Part shown: piece by piece, positions 1 to 7,320 of the stretch | How positions within the stretch are numbered: the stretch's first letter is position 1 | Layout: each line of letters opens with the position of its first letter | NCBI GenBank assembly: GCA_944354085.1 | Contig: CALVPW010000055.1 | Coordinates: 1-10,587, forward strand | Origin: an uncultured Clostridia bacterium | GTDB lineage: Bacteria > Bacillota > Clostridia > Christensenellales > Borkfalkiaceae | Length of the DNA stretch: 10,587 bases | Direction: 5' to 3' | Notes under the pieces: model-generated | The model's input: only the letters and a program-made list of their open reading frames with translations | Databases searched by the model: none | Told to the model about the DNA's origin: nothing | Translations under genes and position numbers: made by a program

Positions 1-2
1 AT

Positions 3-1754
3 ACGGACGGGGCGCTCGTCGCCAAAGAATACGGGTTTTCCCGCGTGGTGCTCGCCCGCGAAACGCCCGTTTGCGATATCGCAGCCATTTCCGCGATCGT
101 CGAGACGGAAGCCTTCGTGCAGGGCGCGCTGTGCACCTGCTTTTCGGGGCAGTGCTATTTCTCGTCGTTCGCGGGCGGCAACAGCGGCAACCGCGGCAGA
201 TGCAAACAGCCCTGCCGCAAGCGCTACACCATCGACAGGCGCGGCTTCGAAACGCCCGCGTACGCGCTCTCGCTCTCCGATCTGAGCCTCGGCGGCGACG
301 TGAAGCGGCTCGTGGAGGCGGGCGTATCCTCGCTGAAGATCGAGGGCAGGATGCGTTCGCCCGCTTACGCCGCGGCGGCGGTCAAGTATTATAAGGCTGT
401 GCTTGCGGGCAAGGAGGGCAGGGAGGAATTTTCCGACCTTGCGCGCGCATATAACCGCGGCGGCTATACGCGGGGCATCGGGTTCGGGCAGGACGCATCC
501 CTGCTTTCCCGCGCCGTGCAAGGGCATGTGGGCGAACGGGTGGGGCGCATCGTCCGCGCTGGCAAAACGCCCGTGTGCGGGAGCGCGTTCTCGCCGCGGA
601 AAGGGGATGCGTTCAAGATCCTGCGCGGCGGCAAGGAGGTGGGCGGCGGCGTGTACGCTTCCGCCTGCAAGGAAGGCTTTACGATCGCTGCGTCGGCGCG
701 GCTCTCGGAAGGGGACGAGGTGCATATCACCACGGATACGGCTGCCGCTGCGCGCGCCCTTATGCCCGTGGCTTCCCGCCCCGTCCGCATCCGCGTGACG
801 ATGCGCGCGGGGGAGGCGATGCGCGCCGAAAGCGAAGGCTTCGTCTTTACGGGCGGGATGTGCGAAGCGGCGAAAAACGCGCCGCTCACCCGTGCGGAGA
901 TCGAGGCGAATTTTATGAAAACGGACGCGCTCCCGCTTTCGCCCGCCGTTGAGGCGGTGACGGACGGCGTCTTTGTGCCTAAGTCCGTCCTCAACGCGTT
1001 CCGCCGTGATTTTTACGGCGCGCTCGCGGCGCATCTCGCGCCCGACCGTCCGCCGCTTGCAAAAAAGGAGATACCCATGCCCGCGGTCTCGGGGAAAAAG
1101 GGGAGCATGTCCGCAGTTATCGTCGCGGAGGGCGCACCCATGCCCGAGGCGGACATGGTCATATGGAAACCGCGGGATTATGCGGACATGCACCCGCCCG
1201 CGGGGACGTGGCTGTATCTGCCGCCCCTCTTGACGGCGGCGGATGCGGCGTGTATCCTGCCGCAGCTTCCGCTCTTCGAGGGGATATACGGCGAGGGGAC
1301 GTATGCGATCGCGCTGGCGCGGCGGTGCGGCGTAAAGCTGTTCGCGGGCGTCGGCTGGAACGTCACGAACGCGTATGCGGCGGCGGGCGCTTTGGCGGCG
1401 GCGGACTATATCACGCTCTCCAAGGAGATCTCCCGTACGGAGCAGAAAGCGATCTGTTCGGAGAGGGCGTTTGCGCTTTCGGGCGGAGATATCAAGGTGA
1501 TGGATCTTTGCTATTGCCCGTTCGGGCGCACGTGCGCCGCGTGCGACAAGCGGGACGTATATACGCTCACCGACGAGGCGGGGCGGCGTTTCCCGCTGCG
1601 GCGGTACCGTGCGGCGGAAGGCTGCCGTTTTGAGCTTTATAACTGCGCCGCGCTGGCGGCGGAAGGGGGCGCTTGCCCGCTGCGGGACGCGTCGCTCGGC
1701 GAACGGGGCGCCAAGGAAACGACGCGCGGACATTCGGAAAGGAGCATGCTATGA
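3..1754 (+). CDS. Peptidase U32 family protein with DUF3656-type C-terminal region (5' partial); probable RNA-hydroxylation enzyme family
   Basis: The reading frame is already open at the first complete codon (base 3) and runs to TGA at 1752-1754, so the N-terminus lies upstream; GTG 45 is internal. About 583 residues are visible. Near the visible N-terminus the protein carries the U32 signature (ETEAFVQGALC, then SGQCYFSS) followed by GNRGRCKQPCRKRY. In characterised members these cysteines bind an Fe-S cluster. The middle (AYNRGGYTRG and after) resembles the DUF3656 region, and the C-terminus has another Cys cluster (CYCPFGRTCAACDKR). Family knowledge: U32 proteins were called collagenase-like peptidases, but RlhA and TrhP of E. 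coli and the YrrN/YrrO proteins of Bacillus are prephenate-dependent hydroxylation factors for rRNA or tRNA. A role in RNA hydroxylation is therefore more likely than proteolysis, but the exact substrate cannot be read from sequence. It overlaps mutS2 by 4 bases, and U32-mutS2 adjacency is common in Bacillota. Confidence 0.9.
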   Translation, partial: TDGALVAKEYGFSRVVLARETPVCDIAAISAIVETEAFVQGALCTCFSGQCYFSSFAGGNSGNRGRCKQPCRKRYTIDRRGFETPAYALSLSDLSLGGDVKRLVEAGVSSLKIEGRMRSPAYAAAAVKYYKAVLAGKEGREEFSDLARAYNRGGYTRGIGFGQDASLLSRAVQGHVGERVGRIVRAGKTPVCGSAFSPRKGDAFKILRGGKEVGGGVYASACKEGFTIAASARLSEGDEVHITTDTAAAARALMPVASRPVRIRVTMRAGEAMRAESEGFVFTGGMCEAAKNAPLTRAEIEANFMKTDALPLSPAVEAVTDGVFVPKSVLNAFRRDFYGALAAHLAPDRPPLAKKEIPMPAVSGKKGSMSAVIVAEGAPMPEADMVIWKPRDYADMHPPAGTWLYLPPLLTAADAACILPQLPLFEGIYGEGTYAIALARRCGVKLFAGVGWNVTNAYAAAGALAAADYITLSKEISRTEQKAICSERAFALSGGDIKVMDLCYCPFGRTCAACDKRDVYTLTDEAGRRFPLRRYRAAEGCRFELYNCAALAAEGGACPLRDASLGERGAKETTRGHSERSML

Positions 1755-4096
1755 ACGAAAGTGCCGTACGGCTGGAACTCGATAAAATTTTGGCGCAGGC
1801 GGCGTCGCACGCCGTGCTCGAAGCGGGGCGCGCGCTTCTGACGGCGCTGGAACCGACGTCGGATATCGCCGAAGCGCGCAAACGCCTCACCCTCACAGAA
1901 GAGGCGACGACCCTCCTTTATACCTGCGGCGCGGGCAAGGTGGAGGAATTCCCGCCCTGCGAGGATCTCCTTGAACGGGCACAGAAGGGCGCGGCGCTCT
2001 CGCCCGCGGAGCTGCTTGCCGTTGCAAAGCTGCTGCGCTCGGCGCGGCTGCTGTATGCTTCCGTGCGCGCCTATGCAGACGTTTCGGCGGAGAATATGCG
2101 TCTTCTCACCGAGCATCTCGTGTTTGACCGCAGGCTGGAAGAGGAGATCGGGGAAAAGATCTTAAACGAGAACGAGCTCGCCGACCATGCGAGCGCAAGG
2201 CTCTTTTCGCTGCGTTCGCAGATCAAACTTTTGGGCGAACGCATCCGCGCGCGCCTGCAAAGCTATCTGACGGGCGAAGAACGCAAATTTTTGCAGGAAG
2301 GCATCGTCACCGTCCGCGGCGACAGGTACGTCGTGCCCGTCAAAGCCGAATACAAGCGCAGCATCCGCGGCTTCGTCCACGACCGTTCGCAAAGCGGCGC
2401 AACGGTGTTCATCGAGCCCGAAGAGGTGCTCGAAATGAACAACGAGCTGCGCACGCTCATGCTCGACGAGCGGGAGGAGGTGGAACGCATCCTGCTTGCG
2501 CTCAGTCATGCGGCGGGCGCGCTCAAAGAGGCGCTCGAACGGGATATGCGCATCCTTGCCGAGGCGGACAGCTACTTTGCCCGCGCCGAATACGCGTACG
2601 CCCTCAAATGCGTCAAACCTGCTTTGAACGCGGGCGGCGTCATCGAGATCGTCAAGGGCAGGCACCCGCTGCTCGATCAAAAAACGGCTGTGCCCGTCAC
2701 CCTTTCGGTCGGGGAAACATATCGCTTCCTTCTCATCAGCGGCGCGAACACGGGCGGCAAGACGGTCACGCTCAAAATGTGCGGGCTCTTTTCGCTGATG
2801 AGCGCGTGCGGGCTGTTCGTGCCCGCCGCCGAAGGCACGCGCCTTGCGGTGTTCGACGGCGTATGGTGCGACGTGGGCGACAGCCAGTCCATCGAGGAGA
2901 ACCTTTCGACCTTCTCTTCGCACGTCGTGCATATCAAAGAGATCTTGCAGCGCGCGACGGCGCGCTCTTTGGTACTCATCGACGAGCCCGGAGGCGGCAC
3001 CGATCCCGAGGAGGGCGCCGCGCTCGCCAAAGCCGTCGTCAACGCGCTGCTCCGCCGCGGGTGCAGGGGGATCGTGACCACCCACTATTCGGCGCTCAAA
3101 GAGTTCGCATACGGGACGGAGGGCATCGAGAACGGTTGTATGGAGTTCGACTCCGCCGATTTCAAACCGCTGTACCGCTTAAAGATCGGCGCACCGGGCG
3201 CGTCCAACGCCCTTCTCATCTGTACGCGGCTGGGGCTCCCCGCCGAGACGGTGGAGGAGGCGAAAGGTTATCTTTCGACGGGGGCGCTCGCCTTTTCCGA
3301 GACGCTGCGCGCCGCCGAGGAGAGCCGCATCCGCACCGAGGAAGCGCTGCAGACCGCGGCGTCGCTCAAAAAGAGCTGGGAGGAAAAACTCTCCGCGCTC
3401 GGCAGGGAGGAGGAGAAATTCCGCGGCGAAAAGGAGCGGTTCTTCACCTCCGCCAAGGCGGAGGCGCGGCGCGTCGTCGCCGACCGTACGGCGCAGGCGG
3501 AGGAACTGCTCGCCGAGATGGAGGCACTGTTCAAAAAAGAGCATTATTCGGAAGCCGACCTCATCCGCGCCCGCACGTTAAAGAACAAGATGCAGAACGC
3601 TCCCGTCGAGGAGGAACCCGTGCGCGCGGTGCCTGTGAACGCCGCGGCGCTCAAAGTCGGGGATACCGTGCTCGTGGGCAGCATGAACGCGACGGGGACG
3701 GTCACCGCGGTCCGCCGCGAAAAGGGCAGCTGCGACGTGCGGGTGGGCGCGCTCCGCGTGAGCGTAAAGCTCTCCGACCTCTATACGCAGGCGGGCGGCG
3801 CTTCCCGCAAAAAAGACGTGCAGGTCACGCGCAACCTGAAAGAGCGCCCCGTGGTGCATCTCGAATGCAACGTGATCGGCATGACGACGGCGGAGGCGCT
3901 GCCCGAGGTGGAGGCGTTTTTGGACGGCGCGGTGCTCGCGAACCTACAGGAGGTGCGCATCGTGCACGGCATGGGCACGGGAAAACTGCGCGCCGCCATC
4001 CACGCCGCCTTAAAAAAGGACAGGCGCGTCGCCTCCTTCCGTCTCGGCGTATACGGCGAAGGGGAGAGCGGCGTGACCGTCGTCACCTTAAAATAG
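1751..4096 (+). CDS. mutS2: Endonuclease MutS2 (MutS-family ATPase with C-terminal Smr domain)
   Basis: The product has 781 residues, close to the roughly 785 usual for the family. The start is ATG 1751, with AAAGGAG at 1738-1744 and an ATGA overlap with the upstream stop. The frame stays open upstream to 1673, but that part has no homology character. Visible in order: an N-terminal lever/clamp region; Walker A GANTGGKT (331-338); GDSQSIEENLSTFSSH (about 376-391); Walker B LVLIDEPGGGTDP with D411 and E412; a charged, probably coiled-coil stretch (about 515-610); a small beta-rich linker (about 635-680); and a C-terminal Smr domain (about 700-781) with HGMGTG at 739-744. Family knowledge: MutS2 binds branched or collided-ribosome substrates rather than mismatches, acting in recombination control and, in B. 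subtilis, ribosome rescue. Oddities: the usual DELGAGTDP reads DEPGGGTDP, and the Smr LDLRG motif reads CNVIG (706-710), so nuclease activity is doubtful. Confidence 0.96.
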   Translation: MNESAVRLELDKILAQAASHAVLEAGRALLTALEPTSDIAEARKRLTLTEEATTLLYTCGAGKVEEFPPCEDLLERAQKGAALSPAELLAVAKLLRSARLLYASVRAYADVSAENMRLLTEHLVFDRRLEEEIGEKILNENELADHASARLFSLRSQIKLLGERIRARLQSYLTGEERKFLQEGIVTVRGDRYVVPVKAEYKRSIRGFVHDRSQSGATVFIEPEEVLEMNNELRTLMLDEREEVERILLALSHAAGALKEALERDMRILAEADSYFARAEYAYALKCVKPALNAGGVIEIVKGRHPLLDQKTAVPVTLSVGETYRFLLISGANTGGKTVTLKMCGLFSLMSACGLFVPAAEGTRLAVFDGVWCDVGDSQSIEENLSTFSSHVVHIKEILQRATARSLVLIDEPGGGTDPEEGAALAKAVVNALLRRGCRGIVTTHYSALKEFAYGTEGIENGCMEFDSADFKPLYRLKIGAPGASNALLICTRLGLPAETVEEAKGYLSTGALAFSETLRAAEESRIRTEEALQTAASLKKSWEEKLSALGREEEKFRGEKERFFTSAKAEARRVVADRTAQAEELLAEMEALFKKEHYSEADLIRARTLKNKMQNAPVEEEPVRAVPVNAAALKVGDTVLVGSMNATGTVTAVRREKGSCDVRVGALRVSVKLSDLYTQAGGASRKKDVQVTRNLKERPVVHLECNVIGMTTAEALPEVEAFLDGAVLANLQEVRIVHGMGTGKLRAAIHAALKKDRRVASFRLGVYGEGESGVTVVTLK

Positions 4097-4103
4097 AGGC
4101 ATA

Positions 4104-4146
4104 ATCGGCTCTCTGCGCCCGTACGATAGTGCGGGAGGCAGCCGAT
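4104..4146 (+). promoter_or_regulatory. Hairpin covering the deacetylase ribosome binding site and start codon
   Basis: ATCGGCT (4104-4110) pairs perfectly with AGCCGAT (4140-4146). Inside it, CCCGTAC (4118-4124) pairs with GTGCGGG (4129-4135) through one G-U pair around a GATA loop. The right arms contain the GGGAGG ribosome binding site (4133-4138) and the first two bases of the ATG at 4145. There is no T-run, so this is not a terminator. If folded in the mRNA it would hold back initiation. Ribosomes finishing mutS2 at 4096 stop 8 bases before the stem and might or might not open it. The pairing is seen directly; the regulatory role is inference. Confidence 0.5.
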
Positions 4147-4849
4147 GAAACATCGTTCGCCGCGGGCGGTCGCCCTCGTCACAAACGCGATCCTTGCGCT
4201 CGTGCTCATCGTGGTGGGCGCGGTGTGCTTTTTTCCTGCGTCTTCGCACGTTGCGCACGTCAAGGAGCGCGTCGTGTACCGCGGCGCCGCCTTAGACGCC
4301 GTTTCGCTCATGTTCAACGTGTATTGGGGGGAGGAGGAAGTCGCCGAGATCTTGTCCGTCCTCGCCGTATACGGCGCGCGCGTCACCTTTTTCGTGGGCG
4401 GGAGCTGGGCGGACGATCATACCGCGCTCGTGAGAGCGATGGCGGACGCGGGGCACGAGGTCGCTTCGCACGGGTATTTCCACCGCGACCACGCCGCCCT
4501 CGGGTACGACGATAATTACAAGGAGATCAAACGCAGCGTCGATTTTTTATCCGCCGCCAGCGGACAGGAGATCGCACTCTTTGCGCCGCCTTCGGGCGCG
4601 TATAACGACGACACGGTGCTTGCCGCCGAGAGCCTCGGCTTAAAAACGGTGATGTGGAGCCGCGATACGATCGACTGGCGGGACAAAGACGAGGCGCTCT
4701 GCTATACGCGCGCGACGGAGGGGCTTTCCGCGGGGGAACTCATCCTCATGCATCCCATGCCGCATACCGTCCAAGCGCTGCCGCGCATCCTCGGTTATCT
4801 GCGGGCGCACGCCTTAAAAGCAGTGCCCGTGAGCGAGAATCTCGCATAA
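4145..4849 (+). CDS. Membrane-anchored polysaccharide deacetylase family (NodB-domain) protein, YlxY/PdaB-like
   Basis: The product has 234 residues. ATG 4145 is preceded by GGGAGG (4133-4138, 6-base spacing). An N-terminal segment of about 20 hydrophobic residues (about 10-31) acts as signal anchor, placing the NodB-like domain outside the membrane. The zinc-binding H-x3-H motif is present (SHGYFHRD, H109 and H113), and so are the PPSGAYND region (148 onward) and the late catalytic His motif (LILMHP, H203). Motif 1, normally TFDD or TFDxxWG, reads MFNVYWG with N58 where the catalytic Asp is expected, and the Arg of the RPPYG-type motif is Ala (A147). Family knowledge: NodB enzymes de-N-acetylate cell-wall glycans, and PdaB acts during sporulation. 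With the Asn substitution, activity on peptidoglycan is uncertain; it may be altered or lost. The downstream M16 peptidase recalls the ylxY-mlpA order of B. subtilis. Confidence 0.88.
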   Translation: MKHRSPRAVALVTNAILALVLIVVGAVCFFPASSHVAHVKERVVYRGAALDAVSLMFNVYWGEEEVAEILSVLAVYGARVTFFVGGSWADDHTALVRAMADAGHEVASHGYFHRDHAALGYDDNYKEIKRSVDFLSAASGQEIALFAPPSGAYNDDTVLAAESLGLKTVMWSRDTIDWRDKDEALCYTRATEGLSAGELILMHPMPHTVQALPRILGYLRAHALKAVPVSENLA

Positions 4850-4880
4850 ATCTGCACAGAATAAAAAAAGAGGGTTACCA

Positions 4881-6119
4881 ATGATCCAGACAAAAACACT
4901 TTCCAACGGCGTCCGCGTCATCGTCAAACGCATGGAGGGGCTTCTGTCCGTCTCCATGGGCGTGCTCGTCGGGACGGGCGCCGCCTTCGAGAATGACCGC
5001 GAAGACGGCATCTCGCACTTTATCGAACACATGCTCTTCAAGGGTACGAAAACGCGCACGGCGTTCGAGATCTCGGACGCGTTCGATTCGCTCGGGGCGC
5101 AGGTGAACGCCTTTACGGGAAAGGATATGACCTGCTTTTATTCCAAGGCGACGAGCGATCACGCCGCGGAGGCGTTCGCGCTGCTTGCCGATCTCTTCCT
5201 CAATTCCGTTTTTCCCGAAGAGGAGATGGCGCGCGAAAAGGGCGTCGTCGTCGAGGAGATCAACATGGACGAGGACTCGCCCGAAGATCTCTGCCTCGAC
5301 CTCCTCGCGCGGGCGGCGTTCGGCGGCGAAAATTACGGCAGGAATATTTTGGGCACGGTGCAGAACGTGAACGCCTTCACGCGGGAGGATCTCATCGCCT
5401 ACTGCGCCGAGCGGTATTGTCCCGAAAATATCGTCGTCTCGTTCGCGGGGAGCATCGACCCCGCGGCGGCGATCGCGCTTGCCGAAGAATATTTCGGCGG
5501 CATGGCGCCCACCCGCTTCACCGAGCGGGAAAAGCGCGTCGTGTGGCAGGGCGGGACGCTCTTCAAACAAAAGCCCATCGAGCAGGCGCACTTTGCCGTC
5601 GCCTTTCCTTCGGTCAGACGGGAGGACGCCTCCCGCGCCGCCGTGCAGGTGATGAACGCCGTGTTCGGCGGCGGGATGAGCTCGCGCCTGTTCAAACGCG
5701 TGCGTGAGGAGCTCGGGCTCGCCTATTCGGTGTATTCCTATTCGACGCATTATCTGGAAACGGGCGTTTTAACGGTGTACGCGGGCGTCAACCCCGCCAA
5801 GGCGGCGGACGCCGCGGCGGCGGTGCGCGCGGTCATCCGGGATCTGACGCAGCACGGCGTTTCGGAGGCGGAATTTTTGCGCGGCAGGGAGCAGCTCAAA
5901 GCGAGCAGCATCTATTCGCAGGAGAATACTTCCGCGCAGATGCTCCTGTACGGGAAGGAGATGCTGTACAACAACGCCGTGTACGACTTTGAAAAGCGGA
6001 TGGCGGAGATCTCCGCGCTCACCCGCGACGATATCCTTTCCGTCATCCAAACGAGTTTTGATTTTTCGCGGGCGGCGGTCGCGTCGGTCGGGAACCTCAA
6101 AGGTCCCGTCTCGTTATGA
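4881..6119 (+). CDS. M16 family zinc metallopeptidase (processing-peptidase-like, MlpA/YmxG type)
   Basis: The product has 412 residues, matching the single-chain bacterial M16B peptidases of about 410. ATG 4881 follows AGAGGG (4869-4874) at 6 bases. The inverted zinc motif HFIEH occupies H46-H50 with E49 as catalytic base, and the third ligand, E126 in VVVEEINM, follows 75 residues later, as the family requires. The C-terminal half contains FGGGMSSRLF and the R275...Y282 pair (VREELGLAY) used for substrate binding. There is no signal peptide, so it should act in the cytoplasm. Family knowledge: M16B enzymes degrade or process peptides inside a closed clamshell dimer. The gene sits 31 bases after the deacetylase gene and overlaps the next gene by 4 bases (ATGA at 6116-6119). 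Its natural substrate cannot be deduced here. Confidence 0.94.
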   Translation: MIQTKTLSNGVRVIVKRMEGLLSVSMGVLVGTGAAFENDREDGISHFIEHMLFKGTKTRTAFEISDAFDSLGAQVNAFTGKDMTCFYSKATSDHAAEAFALLADLFLNSVFPEEEMAREKGVVVEEINMDEDSPEDLCLDLLARAAFGGENYGRNILGTVQNVNAFTREDLIAYCAERYCPENIVVSFAGSIDPAAAIALAEEYFGGMAPTRFTEREKRVVWQGGTLFKQKPIEQAHFAVAFPSVRREDASRAAVQVMNAVFGGGMSSRLFKRVREELGLAYSVYSYSTHYLETGVLTVYAGVNPAKAADAAAAVRAVIRDLTQHGVSEAEFLRGREQLKASSIYSQENTSAQMLLYGKEMLYNNAVYDFEKRMAEISALTRDDILSVIQTSFDFSRAAVASVGNLKGPVSL

Positions 6120-6598
6120 CGCGCGTTCTCGGGTTTGCGCCCGAATGCCCCGCGGATAGCCGCGTGCTCGTTTTGGGGAGTTTCCCGTCCGTCAAGAGCC
6201 GCGCGGAGGGGTTTTATTACGGCAACCCGCGCAACCGTTTCTGGCGGACGGTGTGCGGCTTTTTCGGCGAAGACGTGCCAACGGATATCGAGGGAAAAAA
6301 GCAATTTTTGCGCCGCAGGCATATCGCGCTGTGGGATTCGGTGACGGCGTGCGTCATCCGCGCCTCCGAGGACGCCTCCATCCGCGAGGCGGAACGGGCG
6401 GACGTTGCGGGGCTCATCCGCGGCACTTCCGTCGGGACCGTTCTTTGCAACGGCAAGGCGGCGCGCCGCTATCTGGACGAGGCGGCGCTGCCGAAGGATA
6501 TCCGCGTCGAGTGCCTGCCGTCCACCTCTCCCGCCAATCCGCGCTTTTCGGAAGCGGCATGGCACGCGGCGCTCGCCAAGGCGTTTTCGGAGGGATGA
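6116..6598 (+). CDS. DNA-deoxyinosine (hypoxanthine) glycosylase, uracil-DNA glycosylase superfamily
   Basis: The product has 160 residues, typical of the short family-6 (Hdg-type) uracil-DNA glycosylase superfamily. The first motif is VLGSFPS (19-25) followed by YYGNPRNRFW (34-43); the latter, with its conserved Asn, is characteristic of the DNA-deoxyinosine glycosylases. A middle ALWDSVTACVIRASEDASI block (71-89) and the C-terminal DNA-insertion loop LPSTSPAN (134-141) also fit. Family knowledge: these monofunctional enzymes excise hypoxanthine, the deamination product of adenine, starting base-excision repair; some superfamily members also remove uracil. ATG 6116 overlaps the M16 stop by 4 bases and has only a distant AAAGG (6099-6103), so translation probably depends on coupling. 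The C-terminal coding end supplies the GGAGGG ribosome binding site for the next repair gene. Confidence 0.9.
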   Translation: MTRVLGFAPECPADSRVLVLGSFPSVKSRAEGFYYGNPRNRFWRTVCGFFGEDVPTDIEGKKQFLRRRHIALWDSVTACVIRASEDASIREAERADVAGLIRGTSVGTVLCNGKAARRYLDEAALPKDIRVECLPSTSPANPRFSEAAWHAALAKAFSEG

Positions 6599-7269
6599 TG
6601 CTTACATATGATGCGGCGCTTTCCGCGCTCTTTGCCAAACAGGACGCGGGATACCGCGCCTTTCATCAAAAACTTTTGAAAAACGACGCCGTCCGCGTGA
6701 TCGGCGTACGGATGCCCGCGCTCAGAGCGCTTGCCAAGGCGTGGAAGGGGGAATGGGAGGCGGTGCGCGCCTTTCCCGACGAATGGTACGAGGTCACCTT
6801 CCTCAAATGCCTGATCGCGGCGCAGATGCCCTTTGAAATGTTCACGGGCGTGGTCGACGGGCTCGTGGGGCTGCTCGATAACTGGGCGGCGTGCGACGGC
6901 TTTGCGCCCCGCTGCCTTCAAACGGAGCAGGCGCGTTTCGCGCCGTACATCCTGCGCTATCTTGCGGACGGGCGGGTGTTCGTGCGGCGGTTCGCGCTCA
7001 CGACGCTGCTGCATTTTTACGTGCGGGAAGGGTGGCTTTCTTTTGTGCTCGATTGCTTGCGGCAGGCGGACACGCGGGAATATTACGTCTCGATGGCGGC
7101 TGCGTGGCTGACGGCGGAAGTGCTCATAAAATTCCCGCGGGAAGGGGAGGCGTTCCTGCGCGAAGGGGCGCTCGACAGCGCCACGCATTGCCGCGCCATC
7201 CGTAAGGCGTGCGAGAGTTTTCGGATCGACGGGGCGCGGAAAAACGCGCTGCGCGCTTACAAACGGTAA
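6598..7269 (+). CDS. DNA alkylation repair protein, AlkD-like alkylpurine DNA glycosylase (HEAT-like repeats)
   Basis: The product has 223 residues, all helical in character, as in the AlkD/AlkC superfamily. Of the tandem ATG codons at 6595 and 6598 I chose the second, because GGAGGG (6589-6594) lies directly against the first; the other choice adds one Met. Residues matching the functional set of Bacillus cereus AlkD (W109, D113, R148, W187, quoted from memory) appear with the same spacing: W96 and D100 in DNWAACD, R131 in FVRRF, and W170 in YYVSMAAAW. Family knowledge: AlkD removes bulky, positively charged alkylpurines such as N3-methyladenine and N7-methylguanine without flipping the base. 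The conserved spacing argues for an active enzyme. The gene overlaps the deoxyinosine glycosylase gene and is the last of the operon. Confidence 0.92.
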   Translation: MLTYDAALSALFAKQDAGYRAFHQKLLKNDAVRVIGVRMPALRALAKAWKGEWEAVRAFPDEWYEVTFLKCLIAAQMPFEMFTGVVDGLVGLLDNWAACDGFAPRCLQTEQARFAPYILRYLADGRVFVRRFALTTLLHFYVREGWLSFVLDCLRQADTREYYVSMAAAWLTAEVLIKFPREGEAFLREGALDSATHCRAIRKACESFRIDGARKNALRAYKR

Positions 7270-7274
7270 ATATT

Positions 7275-7292
7275 GTCACAAAAATTTGTGAC
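7275..7292. promoter_or_regulatory. 18-base palindrome upstream of the acpP promoter, possible operator
   Basis: GTCACAAA-AA-TTTGTGAC is a perfect inverted repeat, starting 5 bases after the AlkD-like stop codon and ending 28 bases before the acpP -35 box. It stands out as AT-rich in GC-rich surroundings. It could be the binding site of a dimeric repressor or activator of acpP, or a weak transcription end (7-bp stem, AAAT loop) for the repair operon. The A/T-rich stem and the lack of a clean T-run make the operator reading more likely. I cannot match it to a known regulator. Confidence 0.45.
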
Positions 7293-7320
7293 TTCCTTGC
7301 ATTTCTTTGCGGAAAATGTA

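Noticed and set aside
1673..1750. Upstream in-frame extension of mutS2
   Set aside because: It would overlap the U32 gene by about 80 bases. ATG 1751 has a well-spaced AAAGGAG and begins with typical MutS2 sequence.
2162..3085. Minus-strand frame of 307 codons inside mutS2
   Set aside because: It overlaps the MutS2 ATPase domain, including Walker A and B, and has no family character or ribosome binding site that I can support.
2608..4104. Open frame of 498 codons in another + frame inside mutS2
   Set aside because: The translation is an Arg/Gly/Ala-rich shadow typical of GC-rich genes; the mutS2 frame holds all the conserved motifs.
7275..7292. Palindrome as the terminator of the repair operon
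   Set aside because: The stem is mostly A/T with a very short loop and the following bases are not a continuous T-run. I keep it as a possible operator, with termination only as a weak alternative.
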